A DNA stretch of 64,000 nt from contig JAUNHH010000004.1 of NCBI GenBank assembly GCA_030524055.1, forward strand, positions 124,001-188,000, in the 5' to 3' direction. Below the pieces are notes generated by a model, which searched no databases, was not told the origin of the DNA, and saw only the letters and a list, made by a program, of their open reading frames with translations. Below are positions 9,159 to 17,552 of this stretch, piece by piece. Positions within the stretch are counted from its first letter, which is position 1; every line of letters begins with the position of its first letter. Made by a program: the position numbers and the translations under genes. The DNA comes from Actinomycetaceae bacterium (GTDB taxonomy: Bacteria; Actinomycetota; Actinomycetes; Actinomycetales; Actinomycetaceae).

Positions 9159-9799
9159 GCGCTCACCTCACTGAGGACTCGTGTCCGCGGAATAACCGAC
9201 TCAATGTCTTTGACCAGGGCTAAGAGGGCATTGAGTTCAGCCGGGGTACCCGGTTCTTCGCCATAACGTACGCGGTCAAATACATCGGCAGAGGCCGAGA
9301 AATGTGCAGCGTTCGCAGGGATTTCCTTTGAGGCAGCTGCTGCTGCCTCGTGGGCTGTTAAGCCTGGAGCATCGCGTAGAAGTCTGGCTTCAGCCAGGAC
9401 TAAGACGAGGACCCTAAACGCCCAAACAATGGCAGCATTCGTGTCATTAGCTTGGAGGGCCTTTGACAGTTCGTCTCTTGCCTGATCGGAGGTGAATTCT
9501 TCACCATCAAAGACTGTCGCCGATCCGCGCACATTCCGCAGGCGAACGGGGTTGACAACAATAACCACCCCAATGACCACCAGTGCAATGGTGAAACCAA
9601 TCAGAATAATGGCTTCAATTGGGATACCCCCACTGGGTGAGCCACTGAGAATGTCTTGGATGAACTCAAGAATGGAACGGATAATTTTTGATATGGGGTC
9701 TAATTCCGTGCCATATTCCGGTTTAGCGAGTTCCTCCTGGAGCCATTTGCGGGCCTGGTCATCATCAGGGGTCAAGGGGTCCCCGGTCAGGATATTCAC
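9155..9799 (-). CDS. DUF4129 domain-containing membrane protein
   Basis: A 214-residue protein read from GTG. One membrane helix (IEAIILIGFTIALVVIGVVIVV) follows a 60-residue N-terminal part. The C-terminal DUF4129 domain (about residues 105-210) shows AIVWAFRVLVLVLAEARLL and LTAHEAAAAA. The GTG overlaps the preceding stop (GTGA) and the TGA overlaps the DUF4350 start (ATGA), so the operon is read as one coupled unit. DUF4129 often occurs in transglutaminase-like proteins and next to DUF58/MoxR genes, probably in envelope biogenesis. Confidence 0.8.
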   Translation of the reverse strand: MNILTGDPLTPDDDQARKWLQEELAKPEYGTELDPISKIIRSILEFIQDILSGSPSGGIPIEAIILIGFTIALVVIGVVIVVNPVRLRNVRGSATVFDGEEFTSDQARDELSKALQANDTNAAIVWAFRVLVLVLAEARLLRDAPGLTAHEAAAAASKEIPANAAHFSASADVFDRVRYGEEPGTPAELNALLALVKDIESVIPRTRVLSEVSA

Positions 9800-11097
9800 T
9801 GGTTAGCCGCCTGAGCCAGTTGCGTGGCCAATCCTTCTTTCCTCATTCGCTCATCAATAAACATCAATGTGGTCATAGAGGCGGTGAGCGGAAGAATGAG
9901 GCTAGAGATGATGGACTGTAGGAATGTGTTCAATCCTAGAGCAAGCCCTGGAATAATCGCTGAGAAAATGCCGCCAAAGACAAGCGTCACAAGTCCTAAA
10001 ACCATACTGATGACAAATGCAACCAGGATCATGACGATGAACCGGCCAAGAACACGGCCATAGCCCTGATTTGTCAGAGTCCAGGATCGACTGATTGCCT
10101 TAATGGGGCCGGTGCGTTCGAGAACGACTGAGGTGGGGGCGAAAATGAATTTGACGTAGAGAGCAAAAATAGCGACAAGTGCACCGAACATCAGGACGAA
10201 TGCGAGGATCATGATTATGATGACAGCTGGGCCAGGGTTGTCACCAAAAGCGCTAGCAAGCCCTGCGCCGAGCACACCCGTAATCAAAGCAACAATGACA
10301 AACACGATAATGGACCACACGACTAAAATCAGCCAAATAAGAAGGGTATTGACCAGAAGTGCGCCGATACGTCCTTTGACCCGATTCCAGGCATCGCCAA
10401 CAGATGACACGCGCCCAAGGACCGCATCAGATACGGTGACAGAAAGCATGCCGGTAACAATGGTCTGGCCAATAGCAAGAATCAGGCTCCCAGCAAGTTG
10501 ACCGACAAGCAAGCGGGTCAATTGAGTGGCCGCCGCATCGAGAGAGTCCTGCGTGGCTCCCTGAGGTGTCAAACCCAAAAGGTACGATCCAGCGAAGATC
10601 GTATAGGCCGTGTTGAGGACGGCAAGGACTGCCATTACGCCAACAGCAAAACCAAACATGACAGTCGGATTGGCGCGAATAGAGCGGAAAGAACCTTCAA
10701 AAAGCTCCCCAAGAACAAGGGGTCGCAATGGAATAATTCCTGGCTGTTGGGCAGGAGTCCAGTTGATCTGCGCGCTGGGAGCGACGCTTGCGCCATTTGC
10801 CCATGTTGGGGAGGCTGTTGATCCCCATGCGCCAGGTTGTCCCGCAGGGGCACCGCCTGGTGCTCCGGGCTGATCAGCAGGTGCTCCAGGTTGTCCTGGA
10901 TAGGCACCGCCTGGTGCTCCGGGCTGACCAGCAGGTGCTCCAGGTTGTCCTGGATAGGCGCCACCCCCAGTAGGTGAGCCCCCCGGAGATGGAGAAGCTG
11001 GGGCCTGCCATCCCGGTTGTGACTGTCCCGACGGATAGGGGTTGTAGCCTCCTGAGGAATCCATGCCTGAATAGGGGCTCTGGGTGGGGTCACTCAT
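9796..11097 (-). CDS. Glycerophosphoryl diester phosphodiesterase-type membrane-domain protein
   Basis: A 433-residue protein. Residues 1-120 are Pro/Gly/Gln-rich with tandem PGQPGAP units. Then come six or so hydrophobic helices (VMFGFAVGVMAVLAVL, VNTLLIWLILVVWSIIVFVIVALI, VIIIMILAFVLMFGALVAIFAL) and the segment SWTLTNQGYGRVLGRF, typical of the GDPD membrane-domain family. No catalytic GDPD domain is present. It heads the MoxR operon. The start at 11097 (MSDPTQSPY) is preferred to 11187 because GGAGGAT lies just upstream. Its neighbours suggest a scaffold in the cell envelope. Confidence 0.75.
   Translation of the reverse strand: MSDPTQSPYSGMDSSGGYNPYPSGQSQPGWQAPASPSPGGSPTGGGAYPGQPGAPAGQPGAPGGAYPGQPGAPADQPGAPGGAPAGQPGAWGSTASPTWANGASVAPSAQINWTPAQQPGIIPLRPLVLGELFEGSFRSIRANPTVMFGFAVGVMAVLAVLNTAYTIFAGSYLLGLTPQGATQDSLDAAATQLTRLLVGQLAGSLILAIGQTIVTGMLSVTVSDAVLGRVSSVGDAWNRVKGRIGALLVNTLLIWLILVVWSIIVFVIVALITGVLGAGLASAFGDNPGPAVIIIMILAFVLMFGALVAIFALYVKFIFAPTSVVLERTGPIKAISRSWTLTNQGYGRVLGRFIVMILVAFVISMVLGLVTLVFGGIFSAIIPGLALGLNTFLQSIISSLILPLTASMTTLMFIDERMRKEGLATQLAQAANQ
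10859..10966. repeat. 54-bp tandem repeat (2 copies) inside a coding region
   Basis: Bases 10859-10912 and 10913-10966 are nearly identical in tandem. They encode two 18-residue Pro/Gly/Gln/Ala units on the minus strand, so copy number can change without a frameshift. Confidence 0.8.
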
Positions 11098-11255
11098 AGA
11101 TCCTCCGAGGAATCGCAGGGATGGGTATATGAGGAGTGATAACTCCTCGGCCTCCATCGTGCCATGCCGCGTCGAAGAATGCGACAAAAGTGCGCATCGT
11201 GGGCATCACCTCTTTACGGCGCACCGGAGGGGCAGATGTGCACTTTCTCGATCTT

Positions 11256-11272
11256 CGTGACACGATCGTGAC
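11256..11272 (+). promoter_or_regulatory. Candidate response-regulator box in front of mtrA
   Basis: CGTGAC occurs at 11256-11261 and 11267-11272, an 11-bp direct repeat ending at the mtrA ATG. OmpR-type regulators such as MtrA bind direct repeats spaced one helical turn, so this may be an autoregulatory site. No Shine-Dalgarno lies between it and the start codon. Confidence 0.4.
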
Positions 11273-11953
11273 ATGAGTTCGCGCATCCTCGTCGTCGATG
11301 ATGACGTTGCCCTAGCAGAAATGATTGGCATCGTCCTCAAAGCAGAAGGCTTTGAGGTGGAAGAGTGTGCCGATGGTGCTCGTGCAATGGAAACATTACG
11401 CAATGTCAATCCTGATTTGGTTCTTTTGGACCTGATGCTGCCGGGAATTGATGGTATTGAGATTTGCCGCAGTATCCGCCGTGAGTCTGATGTGCCAGTT
11501 GTGATGTTGACAGCGCGTTCTGATACGGCAGATGTTGTTGCTGGTCTGGAAGCGGGGGCGGATGATTATGTGCCTAAGCCTTTCAAGCCAAAGGAATTGG
11601 TGGCGCGTGTCCGGGCCCGTCTGCGTGGGCGGGAAGAGTCCGGCGAAGAACGCCTAACCTTGGGCGATATTGTTGTTGATGTACCCGGGCATGTGGTGCG
11701 CAGGGCGGGCGAAGTTGTTTCGCTCACGCCGCTGGAGTTTGACTTGTTGGTTGCCCTTGGTCGTGCACCGTGGAAAGTCTTCTCCCGGGAAGAATTGCTG
11801 GAGAAAGTGTGGGGGTACCGCCACGCTGCTGACACGCGTTTGGTTAATGTTCATGTCCAGCGTTTGCGTTCCAAGATTGAACGTGATCCGGAACATCCTG
11901 AGGTGATTGTGACCGTCCGTGGGGTGGGGTATCGCGCAGGCAATGGCTCGTAG
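11273..11953 (+). CDS. mtrA: DNA-binding response regulator MtrA
   Basis: A 226-residue OmpR-family regulator. The receiver domain has acidic residues D9-D10, phospho-acceptor D53 in LLDLMLPG, T80 and K102. The C-terminal winged helix (about residues 130-225) contains LTPLEFDLLVALGRAPWKVFSREELLEKVWGY (only the LTPLEFDLL core need be matched) and the RLRSKIE recognition helix. MtrA controls cell-wall metabolism, division and osmoprotection genes in actinobacteria, phosphorylated by MtrB. The mtrB start overlaps its 3' end by 11 bp. No ribosome-binding site is visible, so a leaderless transcript is possible. Confidence 0.96.
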   Translation: MSSRILVVDDDVALAEMIGIVLKAEGFEVEECADGARAMETLRNVNPDLVLLDLMLPGIDGIEICRSIRRESDVPVVMLTARSDTADVVAGLEAGADDYVPKPFKPKELVARVRARLRGREESGEERLTLGDIVVDVPGHVVRRAGEVVSLTPLEFDLLVALGRAPWKVFSREELLEKVWGYRHAADTRLVNVHVQRLRSKIERDPEHPEVIVTVRGVGYRAGNGS

Positions 11954-13526
11954 CGGTCGCCGTTTTTCTTTACGAGGGCGGGGCCTACTGCGAACAATCC
12001 GCTCCTCCCTTTCAGTACGCTCTGCCGTACTTATTACCGCATCGGGACTTCTTTTATCTCTGATTTTCGGTACGATCGTTTCTATTCAACTGACGAATCT
12101 GGTTTTCCAGAGTCGAAAAGACGCGATTCTTGAAGACGCTTCTTTGCGTTTTTCTGAGGCGAATACGATTTTTTCTCAGTCTACGGCGCAAAGTCAGGAA
12201 CAGGTTCAGGAACTGGCTCGTCAGGCAGTGCAGACTATTCATACGTCAGCTGGCGGTGCTGGGGCCAGCAGCGTTGTCCTTTTGCGCTCTCAGAGTGCCA
12301 CTCCAGGATTTCGTATTGCAGAAATTGTGGACCGAGATATTGAAGGTGTCCTCACCGAGGATATTCGCCGGTCATTAGCAGCCTCTGGGCAAGCTCAATG
12401 GCAATCAGTTGAGGTGACCACAGGTGACAGTAATGGAAATACTGCGCCAGGGATTATTGTGGGGACCCAAGTCACATTGCCTCGTGCTGGTGTCCATGAA
12501 CTGTATATTGTCTATTCTCTGGCTAATGATCAGGCCACTATTAATATGGTGATGTGGGTTTTAGCGGTGACCGCGCTCCCTATTCTTCTTACCTTACCTT
12601 TTAGTGTGTATCTGATGATGCATCACGTTTTGCGTCCGGTGCGCACTACTGCTGCCGCGGCTTCGCGTTTATCTGATGGAGATTTGGGGGCACGTGTTGA
12701 TGTCCATGGCAATGATGAAATGAGTCATCTCGCCAATGCCTTTAATGATATGGCCTCCTCACTTCAGAAACAGATTACGGAATATGACGAGTTATCGACA
12801 TTCCAGCAGCGTTTTGTCTCTGATGTTTCGCATGAATTGCGTACTCCACTGACCACTATTCGTATGGCAGAAGAAATGATTTGGGAGGAAAGGCAATCTC
12901 TTCCCCCTCATGCTAAACGTTCGGCGGAACTTCTCCATGAACAGGTCGCCCGCTTTGAATCGATGTTGGCGGACCTCCTGGAAATCTCGCGATATGACGC
13001 CCAAAGTGCTCTTCTTGACCCCGAAAATCTGGATTTACGCATAGTGGTGGTCAAAGTCGTCAAAGCTAATGCTGATTTGGCAGGGAGACTCAATGTTGCG
13101 GTAGATATTCGTAGTCCCGAATCGCCTTGCACCGCTGAAATCGATGCGCGTCGAATTGAGCGCGTCTTGCGGAATCTTCTCGTTAACGCTATTGAACATG
13201 CCGATGGCACGAATGTCATTATCGATATTGCCGCAACCAGTACAGATGTCGCTATTCGCGTGCGCGACCATGGGGTTGGAATGACTCCGGAAGTGGCCTC
13301 CCGTGTTTTTGATCGTTTCTACCGGGCAGACCCAGCACGTACCCGCACAACAGGTGGCACAGGCTTGGGACTATCTATTGCTAGTGAAGATGTGTCCCTC
13401 CATCACGGCACCTTAGAAGCCTGGGGGCAACCCGGCCAAGGCGCCTCATTCTTGATGACGCTGCCATCAAAAGTGGGTCGCGAACTTGTTTCACGTCCCC
13501 TGCAACTCTGGGAGGATAAGGAATAA
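11943..13526 (+). CDS. mtrB: Sensor histidine kinase MtrB
   Basis: A 527-residue membrane kinase: helix one (VLITASGLLLSLIFGTIVSI), an extracytoplasmic domain of about 170 residues, helix two (VMWVLAVTALPILLTLPFSVYL), HAMP (about 225-280), HisKA with phospho-acceptor H297 in SDVSHELRTPL, and an ATPase domain with NLLVNAIEHA, DHGVGM and GTGLGLSI. It phosphorylates MtrA. The ATG at 11943 is preferred to the GTG at 11919. It overlaps mtrA and is followed by lpqB in a TAATG junction, giving one operon. A full copy of the dispersed word (11972-11984) encodes LRGRGL in the N-terminal basic tail. Confidence 0.95.
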   Translation: MARSGRRFSLRGRGLLRTIRSSLSVRSAVLITASGLLLSLIFGTIVSIQLTNLVFQSRKDAILEDASLRFSEANTIFSQSTAQSQEQVQELARQAVQTIHTSAGGAGASSVVLLRSQSATPGFRIAEIVDRDIEGVLTEDIRRSLAASGQAQWQSVEVTTGDSNGNTAPGIIVGTQVTLPRAGVHELYIVYSLANDQATINMVMWVLAVTALPILLTLPFSVYLMMHHVLRPVRTTAAAASRLSDGDLGARVDVHGNDEMSHLANAFNDMASSLQKQITEYDELSTFQQRFVSDVSHELRTPLTTIRMAEEMIWEERQSLPPHAKRSAELLHEQVARFESMLADLLEISRYDAQSALLDPENLDLRIVVVKVVKANADLAGRLNVAVDIRSPESPCTAEIDARRIERVLRNLLVNAIEHADGTNVIIDIAATSTDVAIRVRDHGVGMTPEVASRVFDRFYRADPARTRTTGGTGLGLSIASEDVSLHHGTLEAWGQPGQGASFLMTLPSKVGRELVSRPLQLWEDKE

Positions 13527-15220
13527 TGCGGCACCACACATTCCTCATGCGCGTAACTTCCCTCCTTGTCGCACTTGCTACCGCCTGCGTAATGACCGGC
13601 TGTGCTCAACTGCCGCATTCTGGTGATCCACAAGCCTTCGACCCATCGGCCCCGAATGCTGACCCTATTGATTTAGAAGCAGGTGGCCCAGTAGCTGGTG
13701 CCACCCCAGAGGAGTTAGTCCGCGATTTTCTTCTTGCCTGCGCTGCTGGCCCTTCCGATGATTATGCAACTGCCCGCCTATTTCTTACTCAAGATTCCGC
13801 CCAAGAATGGGATCCTTTAGAGCGCGCAACGATTTATCCCACATCATCGACCCCAAATATTAAGGCAGGTGATGAAAGCGACGCAGGGGTAGATGTATCT
13901 TTAACGGTTCCTGCTATTGGTTCCATTGATTCCGCAGGGGTTTTAACCCTCGCCCCGTCCTCGCAAGTGGAATCGACCCTGCACCTTGTCCGCGTGAATG
14001 ACCAATGGCGGATTCGCGCACCAGAAAATGGAGTTCTTGTTTCCCAATCGGTCTTTATGAACTCCCATCAACGGATCGACTTACAATTCCTTTCCACAAC
14101 GGGAGATGCATTAATTGCTGACCCCAGATGGTTTTCTCGGCGACGTTTAGCAACGCATATTATTGAAGGGCTAATTGCTGGCCCACGTCCTTCACTTGCC
14201 CCTGCTATTCGCACAATTATTCCCCCAGGAACGTCTTTATCACCTGAGGGAGTAGAGATCACCGAAGATACTGCGAAGGTTCAGTTAGAGGCCACCACTC
14301 CCATTGATCCCGTTGATAAACAGCGACTGAATTGGCAGATTATGCGGACGCTGACAGGGGCTCGTGTTTCTACTGAAGTGCAGGTGACACTTAATGAGGA
14401 GCAGGTAAATGCGACCTCGACTCCAGCGGATCCACAATTATCTCTTGATGCGCCTGCAGTGTTAACAGATACCGGTATTTCTGCACTATCGGGCACGGTG
14501 TTTTCCCCCATTGATGGACCGGCCAGTGGGGCACAAAATATTCACTCGATGTCGGTGGGTCCTCGCAATCATGCGCCATTAGCGTGGATGGAAGGCGGAA
14601 GTCTTTTTATCTCAGGGCAAATAGGTGCCCCGCCGCGCCGGATTGACGGTCTGCAGCCGAATCTACAGACCAGTGTTGACCGTTTCGGGTGGGTGTGGAC
14701 TGCTGGAGAAAATGCGCGGGTCAGTGCTTGGCATGAGGACGGGCGAGACTCTCCCCCAGGTCTACCTCAAGACGCCCACACGGGAATTATTTCTCTGCGG
14801 ATTTCCCCAGACGGTTCACGTGCTCTCCTTTTGCGTGCGACAAATGGGGTGACAAGTGCATGGATGGGAACGGTGTCTCGACGTAATGATGGTTCCCCAA
14901 TTGCTATTGACGGCCTGGAACGTGTGGGCGGTTTAGAAGGACATATCGTTGATGCCTCCTGGGCGGGTAGTACGTCTCTCGTTCTCATCCACGACCCGGA
15001 TGGGAATAATGGCGGGGAATTGTCGTTAGTAACTTTCGGGATTGGAGAGTTTCTCACTGAAATATCGGCTCCCCCCACAAGTGTGGCTGTCACTGGTGGA
15101 GCTAATCCCTCTACTGTTCTTGTACGTCTCAAGGATGGCAGCATCCAGTCTCGGTCAGGCTCACTCTGGCAGCCGCTGACCTTGCCCGCCCCTCTTCGGG
15201 AGATCCGTTTTCCAGGTTAG
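13526..15220 (+). CDS. lpqB: Lipoprotein LpqB
   Basis: A 564-residue protein with a lipoprotein signal peptide ending in the lipobox VMTGC (acylated Cys at 26). A GerMN domain (about 190-300) and a beta-propeller-like C-terminal part follow, as in LpqB family proteins. LpqB acts outside the membrane and is thought to modulate MtrB, always encoded beside it. Its ATG shares one base with the mtrB TAA, a coupled junction. No abnormal feature was seen. Confidence 0.92.
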   Translation: MRHHTFLMRVTSLLVALATACVMTGCAQLPHSGDPQAFDPSAPNADPIDLEAGGPVAGATPEELVRDFLLACAAGPSDDYATARLFLTQDSAQEWDPLERATIYPTSSTPNIKAGDESDAGVDVSLTVPAIGSIDSAGVLTLAPSSQVESTLHLVRVNDQWRIRAPENGVLVSQSVFMNSHQRIDLQFLSTTGDALIADPRWFSRRRLATHIIEGLIAGPRPSLAPAIRTIIPPGTSLSPEGVEITEDTAKVQLEATTPIDPVDKQRLNWQIMRTLTGARVSTEVQVTLNEEQVNATSTPADPQLSLDAPAVLTDTGISALSGTVFSPIDGPASGAQNIHSMSVGPRNHAPLAWMEGGSLFISGQIGAPPRRIDGLQPNLQTSVDRFGWVWTAGENARVSAWHEDGRDSPPGLPQDAHTGIISLRISPDGSRALLLRATNGVTSAWMGTVSRRNDGSPIAIDGLERVGGLEGHIVDASWAGSTSLVLIHDPDGNNGGELSLVTFGIGEFLTEISAPPTSVAVTGGANPSTVLVRLKDGSIQSRSGSLWQPLTLPAPLREIRFPG

Positions 15221-15360
15221 GTGCGCAGACCTTCCCCTTCGATGGGGATAGTGACGAGGCCGGGGCACTATCCACAATTGCGTCCTGGCAGAAATACCGC
15301 TATCCACAAGCTGGTTTCGCACCCTTGCCGAATGGGGTGTCCTGCTGTTGAAGTGGCATC
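15221..15360 (+). promoter_or_regulatory. lpqB-comF spacer with two DnaA-box-like sites
   Basis: CTATCCACA occurs at 15268-15276 and 15300-15308, each one mismatch from TTATCCACA. A variant of the dispersed word, ACGAGGCCGGGGC, lies at 15253-15265. The DnaA-box reading rests on sequence only. Confidence 0.35.
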
Positions 15361-16059
15361 ATGCCGCCTGCTACTAGTCCCGCTCTTGCTCGGGACCTGA
15401 TGAATGCACTTTTTCCTGTCCAATGTTTAGGCTGTGGTCAATGGGATACCCCTTTATGCGATCACTGCTCCGCCCTCGTCAATAGCATTCCACATAGGTG
15501 GGAACTCCTCGGCGAAACTCCCAATGATATTCCTCTAGTGGTGGCCGGAAAATATGCTGGCCCATGGCGGAATATTATTTTGGCCCTCAAACACAATCAC
15601 GCCCTTGACGGAAAAGCCCTTTTATTGCGTATTGGCGGCGCCCTCGGGTACGGATTACTCAATAGCGGAATCCCTCCATGTGCTGCTTCTGCCACTGCAG
15701 ACCAAGAAAATATATGGGTGATCCCTGCGCCACCCAGTTGGAAAAGGCGCCTCAGTGGCCACAGCATTACTGACACCTTGGCACTTGGCCTTGCCCGTGT
15801 CCTTGCCAATGAGACTCAGCGGCCCGTCACTGTTGTCAATGCGATCTCCTTGCGTGTGGGCGCCTCATCGCAGGCCAGCCGAAGTGGCGAAGAACGGCGT
15901 CTGGCACGAAAAGGACAGATGCGCCTGCGCCTACCTGTTCCGTCGTCGGTTGACGTGGTCATCGTTGATGATGTGGTGACCACCGGGGCAACGATGCTGG
16001 AAATGGTGGCAATTCTTGGACGTCATCCGTGGGCTGCGCTGGCGATTGCCCGCGCATAA
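15361..16059 (+). CDS. comF: ComF family phosphoribosyltransferase-like protein
   Basis: A 232-residue protein. An N-terminal four-cysteine zinc motif (CLGC at 22-25 and CDHC at 33-36) precedes a PRTase-like domain ending in VVIVDDVVTTGATM (about 199-212), the PRPP-binding loop of the fold. ComF proteins are needed for late steps of DNA uptake and recombination in naturally competent bacteria; in many actinobacteria the gene is conserved but its role is untested. It sits in the usual place between lpqB and hpf. One core copy of the dispersed word (15470-15479) lies in the gene. The ATG start lacks a strong ribosome-binding site. Confidence 0.88.
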   Translation: MPPATSPALARDLMNALFPVQCLGCGQWDTPLCDHCSALVNSIPHRWELLGETPNDIPLVVAGKYAGPWRNIILALKHNHALDGKALLLRIGGALGYGLLNSGIPPCAASATADQENIWVIPAPPSWKRRLSGHSITDTLALGLARVLANETQRPVTVVNAISLRVGASSQASRSGEERRLARKGQMRLRLPVPSSVDVVIVDDVVTTGATMLEMVAILGRHPWAALAIARA

Positions 16060-16278
16060 AAGTCCAGATAGAAAGCAGTACAGAAAAACACCCCCATTCC
16101 ATATGACTCACCTCACGAGGTAGATGTATGATCTGTGCACACACAGCGAAGCCGCTTTGAAGAATGAAGCCAACTTCGCCAAGAGGGGAGGTGGAAGCCA
16201 CGCTCACCGTCCGGGGCGACGAAGCCCACGGACACCGTCATGCGAGCCCTGCTCGCTACTTTTCCGTTGGAGGAGAAA
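16060..16278 (+). promoter_or_regulatory. Leader and likely promoter of hpf
   Basis: ATGACT (16103-16108) and TATGAT (16127-16132) are spaced 18 bp and could be -35 and -10 elements. That would give a leader of about 140 nt to the hpf start. The leader has small GC-rich inverted segments but no recognised riboswitch. GGAGG at 16269-16273 is the hpf ribosome-binding site. Confidence 0.35.
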
Positions 16279-16929
16279 ATGGACATCACCGTCGTCGGAC
16301 GCAATGCGGAAATCCACCCGAATTTCCGCGAGTACGTCGAGGAGAAGGTCGCAAAGATTACACAGTTCTATCCCCGCGCCCAGCGTGTTGATGTGGAACT
16401 CACGCATGAGCGCAACCCTCGCCAAGCAGATACCGCAGAGCGGATTGAGCTCACGGTTTATGGCAAGGGGCCCGTTATTCGCGCGGAAGCTCAATCAGCT
16501 GATCGCTATGCTGCAGTTGATATTGCCGCTGGCAAACTCTTTGAACGCCTCCGTCGCCTCCGTGATCGAGCTAAAGATCATCGGCGCAGATACCCTGGTG
16601 ACATTGTTGAAGACGTAGAAGTCCCAGTGGAAACACTCCAGGAAGAGGTTGTCGAAGAAACACCTCAAGCGCCACCTCATTTGCATAGTTCAGCTGACCT
16701 GAAAGTGGGCGAGGCCCGCGAAGAACAACTGGGTGATTCCCCGGTGGTTGTGCGCCAAAAGGTCCATGAGGCTGAGCCGATGACAGTGGATGAGGCCCTC
16801 TATCAGATGGAACTTGTTGGCCACCCCTTCTTCCTCTTTGTTGATAGCGAAACCGGACAGCCATGCGTGATTTATCACCGGCACGGCTGGACATATGGGG
16901 TTATTCGCCTCAATACGACGGTGGTGTAG
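16279..16929 (+). CDS. hpf: Ribosome hibernation-promoting factor, long form
   Basis: A 216-residue protein. The N-terminal ribosome-binding domain (MDITVVGRNAEIHPNFREYV, then KITQFYPRAQ) occupies residues 1-100. A charged linker follows, and then the C-terminal dimerisation domain (about 155-216) with MTVDEALYQMELVGHPFF, FVDSETG and a GVIRL motif. Long HPF alone makes 100S ribosome dimers in stationary phase. The ATG at 16279 has GGAGG six bases upstream, and the family begins at this methionine, so the open frame from 16240 is too long. The terminator at 16961-17001 closes the unit. Confidence 0.93.
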   Translation: MDITVVGRNAEIHPNFREYVEEKVAKITQFYPRAQRVDVELTHERNPRQADTAERIELTVYGKGPVIRAEAQSADRYAAVDIAAGKLFERLRRLRDRAKDHRRRYPGDIVEDVEVPVETLQEEVVEETPQAPPHLHSSADLKVGEAREEQLGDSPVVVRQKVHEAEPMTVDEALYQMELVGHPFFLFVDSETGQPCVIYHRHGWTYGVIRLNTTVV

Positions 16930-16960
16930 AACCAACTGATGGCCTCTATCTGAGGTCGGG

Positions 16961-17001
16961 CAATAGCGGGGTGGGAGCGCGTAGTTCCCGCCCCGCTATT
17001 G
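16961..17001 (+). terminator. Terminator after hpf
   Basis: CAATAGCGGGGTGGGA (16961-16976) pairs with TCCCGCCCCGCTATTG (16986-17001): a 16-bp stem with one G-U pair and a 9-nt loop, followed by a T-containing stretch. Confidence 0.85.
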
Positions 17002-17552
17002 TGTGTCCTTTGCCCTGACCATTAACGAGGGCGGGGCGCGGGCAGTGCCTGCCCATTATCGTAGACGGAGGATACTTATAACGTTAGGGACATACTCATA
17101 CACTTAGGGACTAAACCCCTACTTTAGGGACTAATCTCTATGTATATAACAGGGGATATTTGTCTCTAACTGTAGGGTTTTGTCTCTAACGCTATGTTTG
17201 GTCACCATCTGAGGAGCAGATCCCAGACGAGGAATAGATCCCAGGTTGGGTACACCTTGGTGGTGGGAATAGAGCAATCTCTGCCACGCAATATGTCTTG
17301 TGGGGGAGAGTCTTGTGGCGACTGAGGTATTTATTCTCGGTGCGCTTTATTCCCGGCGACCTCTCAGTGAGGTGAATCCCGCCCTCGTAGACGGTGCGAG
17401 GGAACTTACCATGACACGCATTCTGTGCGCCGATGGCGAATCTGAAGAGTAATGGGAGGCGCCAGTGGATAGGTTGCGTAGACTGGATACCACGTGCTGC
17501 CACGCACGTCCGGTGTCGATCTCCGACCCGGCCACCAATCAGGGAGACCTCC
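17002..17552. other. hpf-secA intergenic region
   Basis: More than 500 bp without a convincing gene. It holds two copies of the dispersed word facing each other (17025-17037 plus, 17378-17388 minus), the 20-bp-pitch array, and the secA leader. An open frame on the minus strand (17192-17755) runs into secA and resembles no family. Confidence 0.7.
17084..17190. repeat. Symmetric array: three direct and three inverted 8-12-bp boxes on a 20-bp pitch
   Basis: TTAGGGAC occurs at 17084, 17104 and 17124, exactly 20 bp apart. The opposite orientation, GTCTCTAA, occurs at 17162 and 17182, with a degenerate third copy (GTATATAA) at 17142, again 20 bp apart. The full unit resembles TTAGRGACWAA. The stretch is AT-rich compared with its surroundings and lies 360 to 470 bp before secA. 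It is not a CRISPR array (units too short) and matches no element I know. Confidence 0.75.

Noticed and set aside
17084-17190. CRISPR array
   Set aside because: Boxes are 8-12 bp, spaced at 20 bp, in both orientations; no spacers, leader or cas genes.
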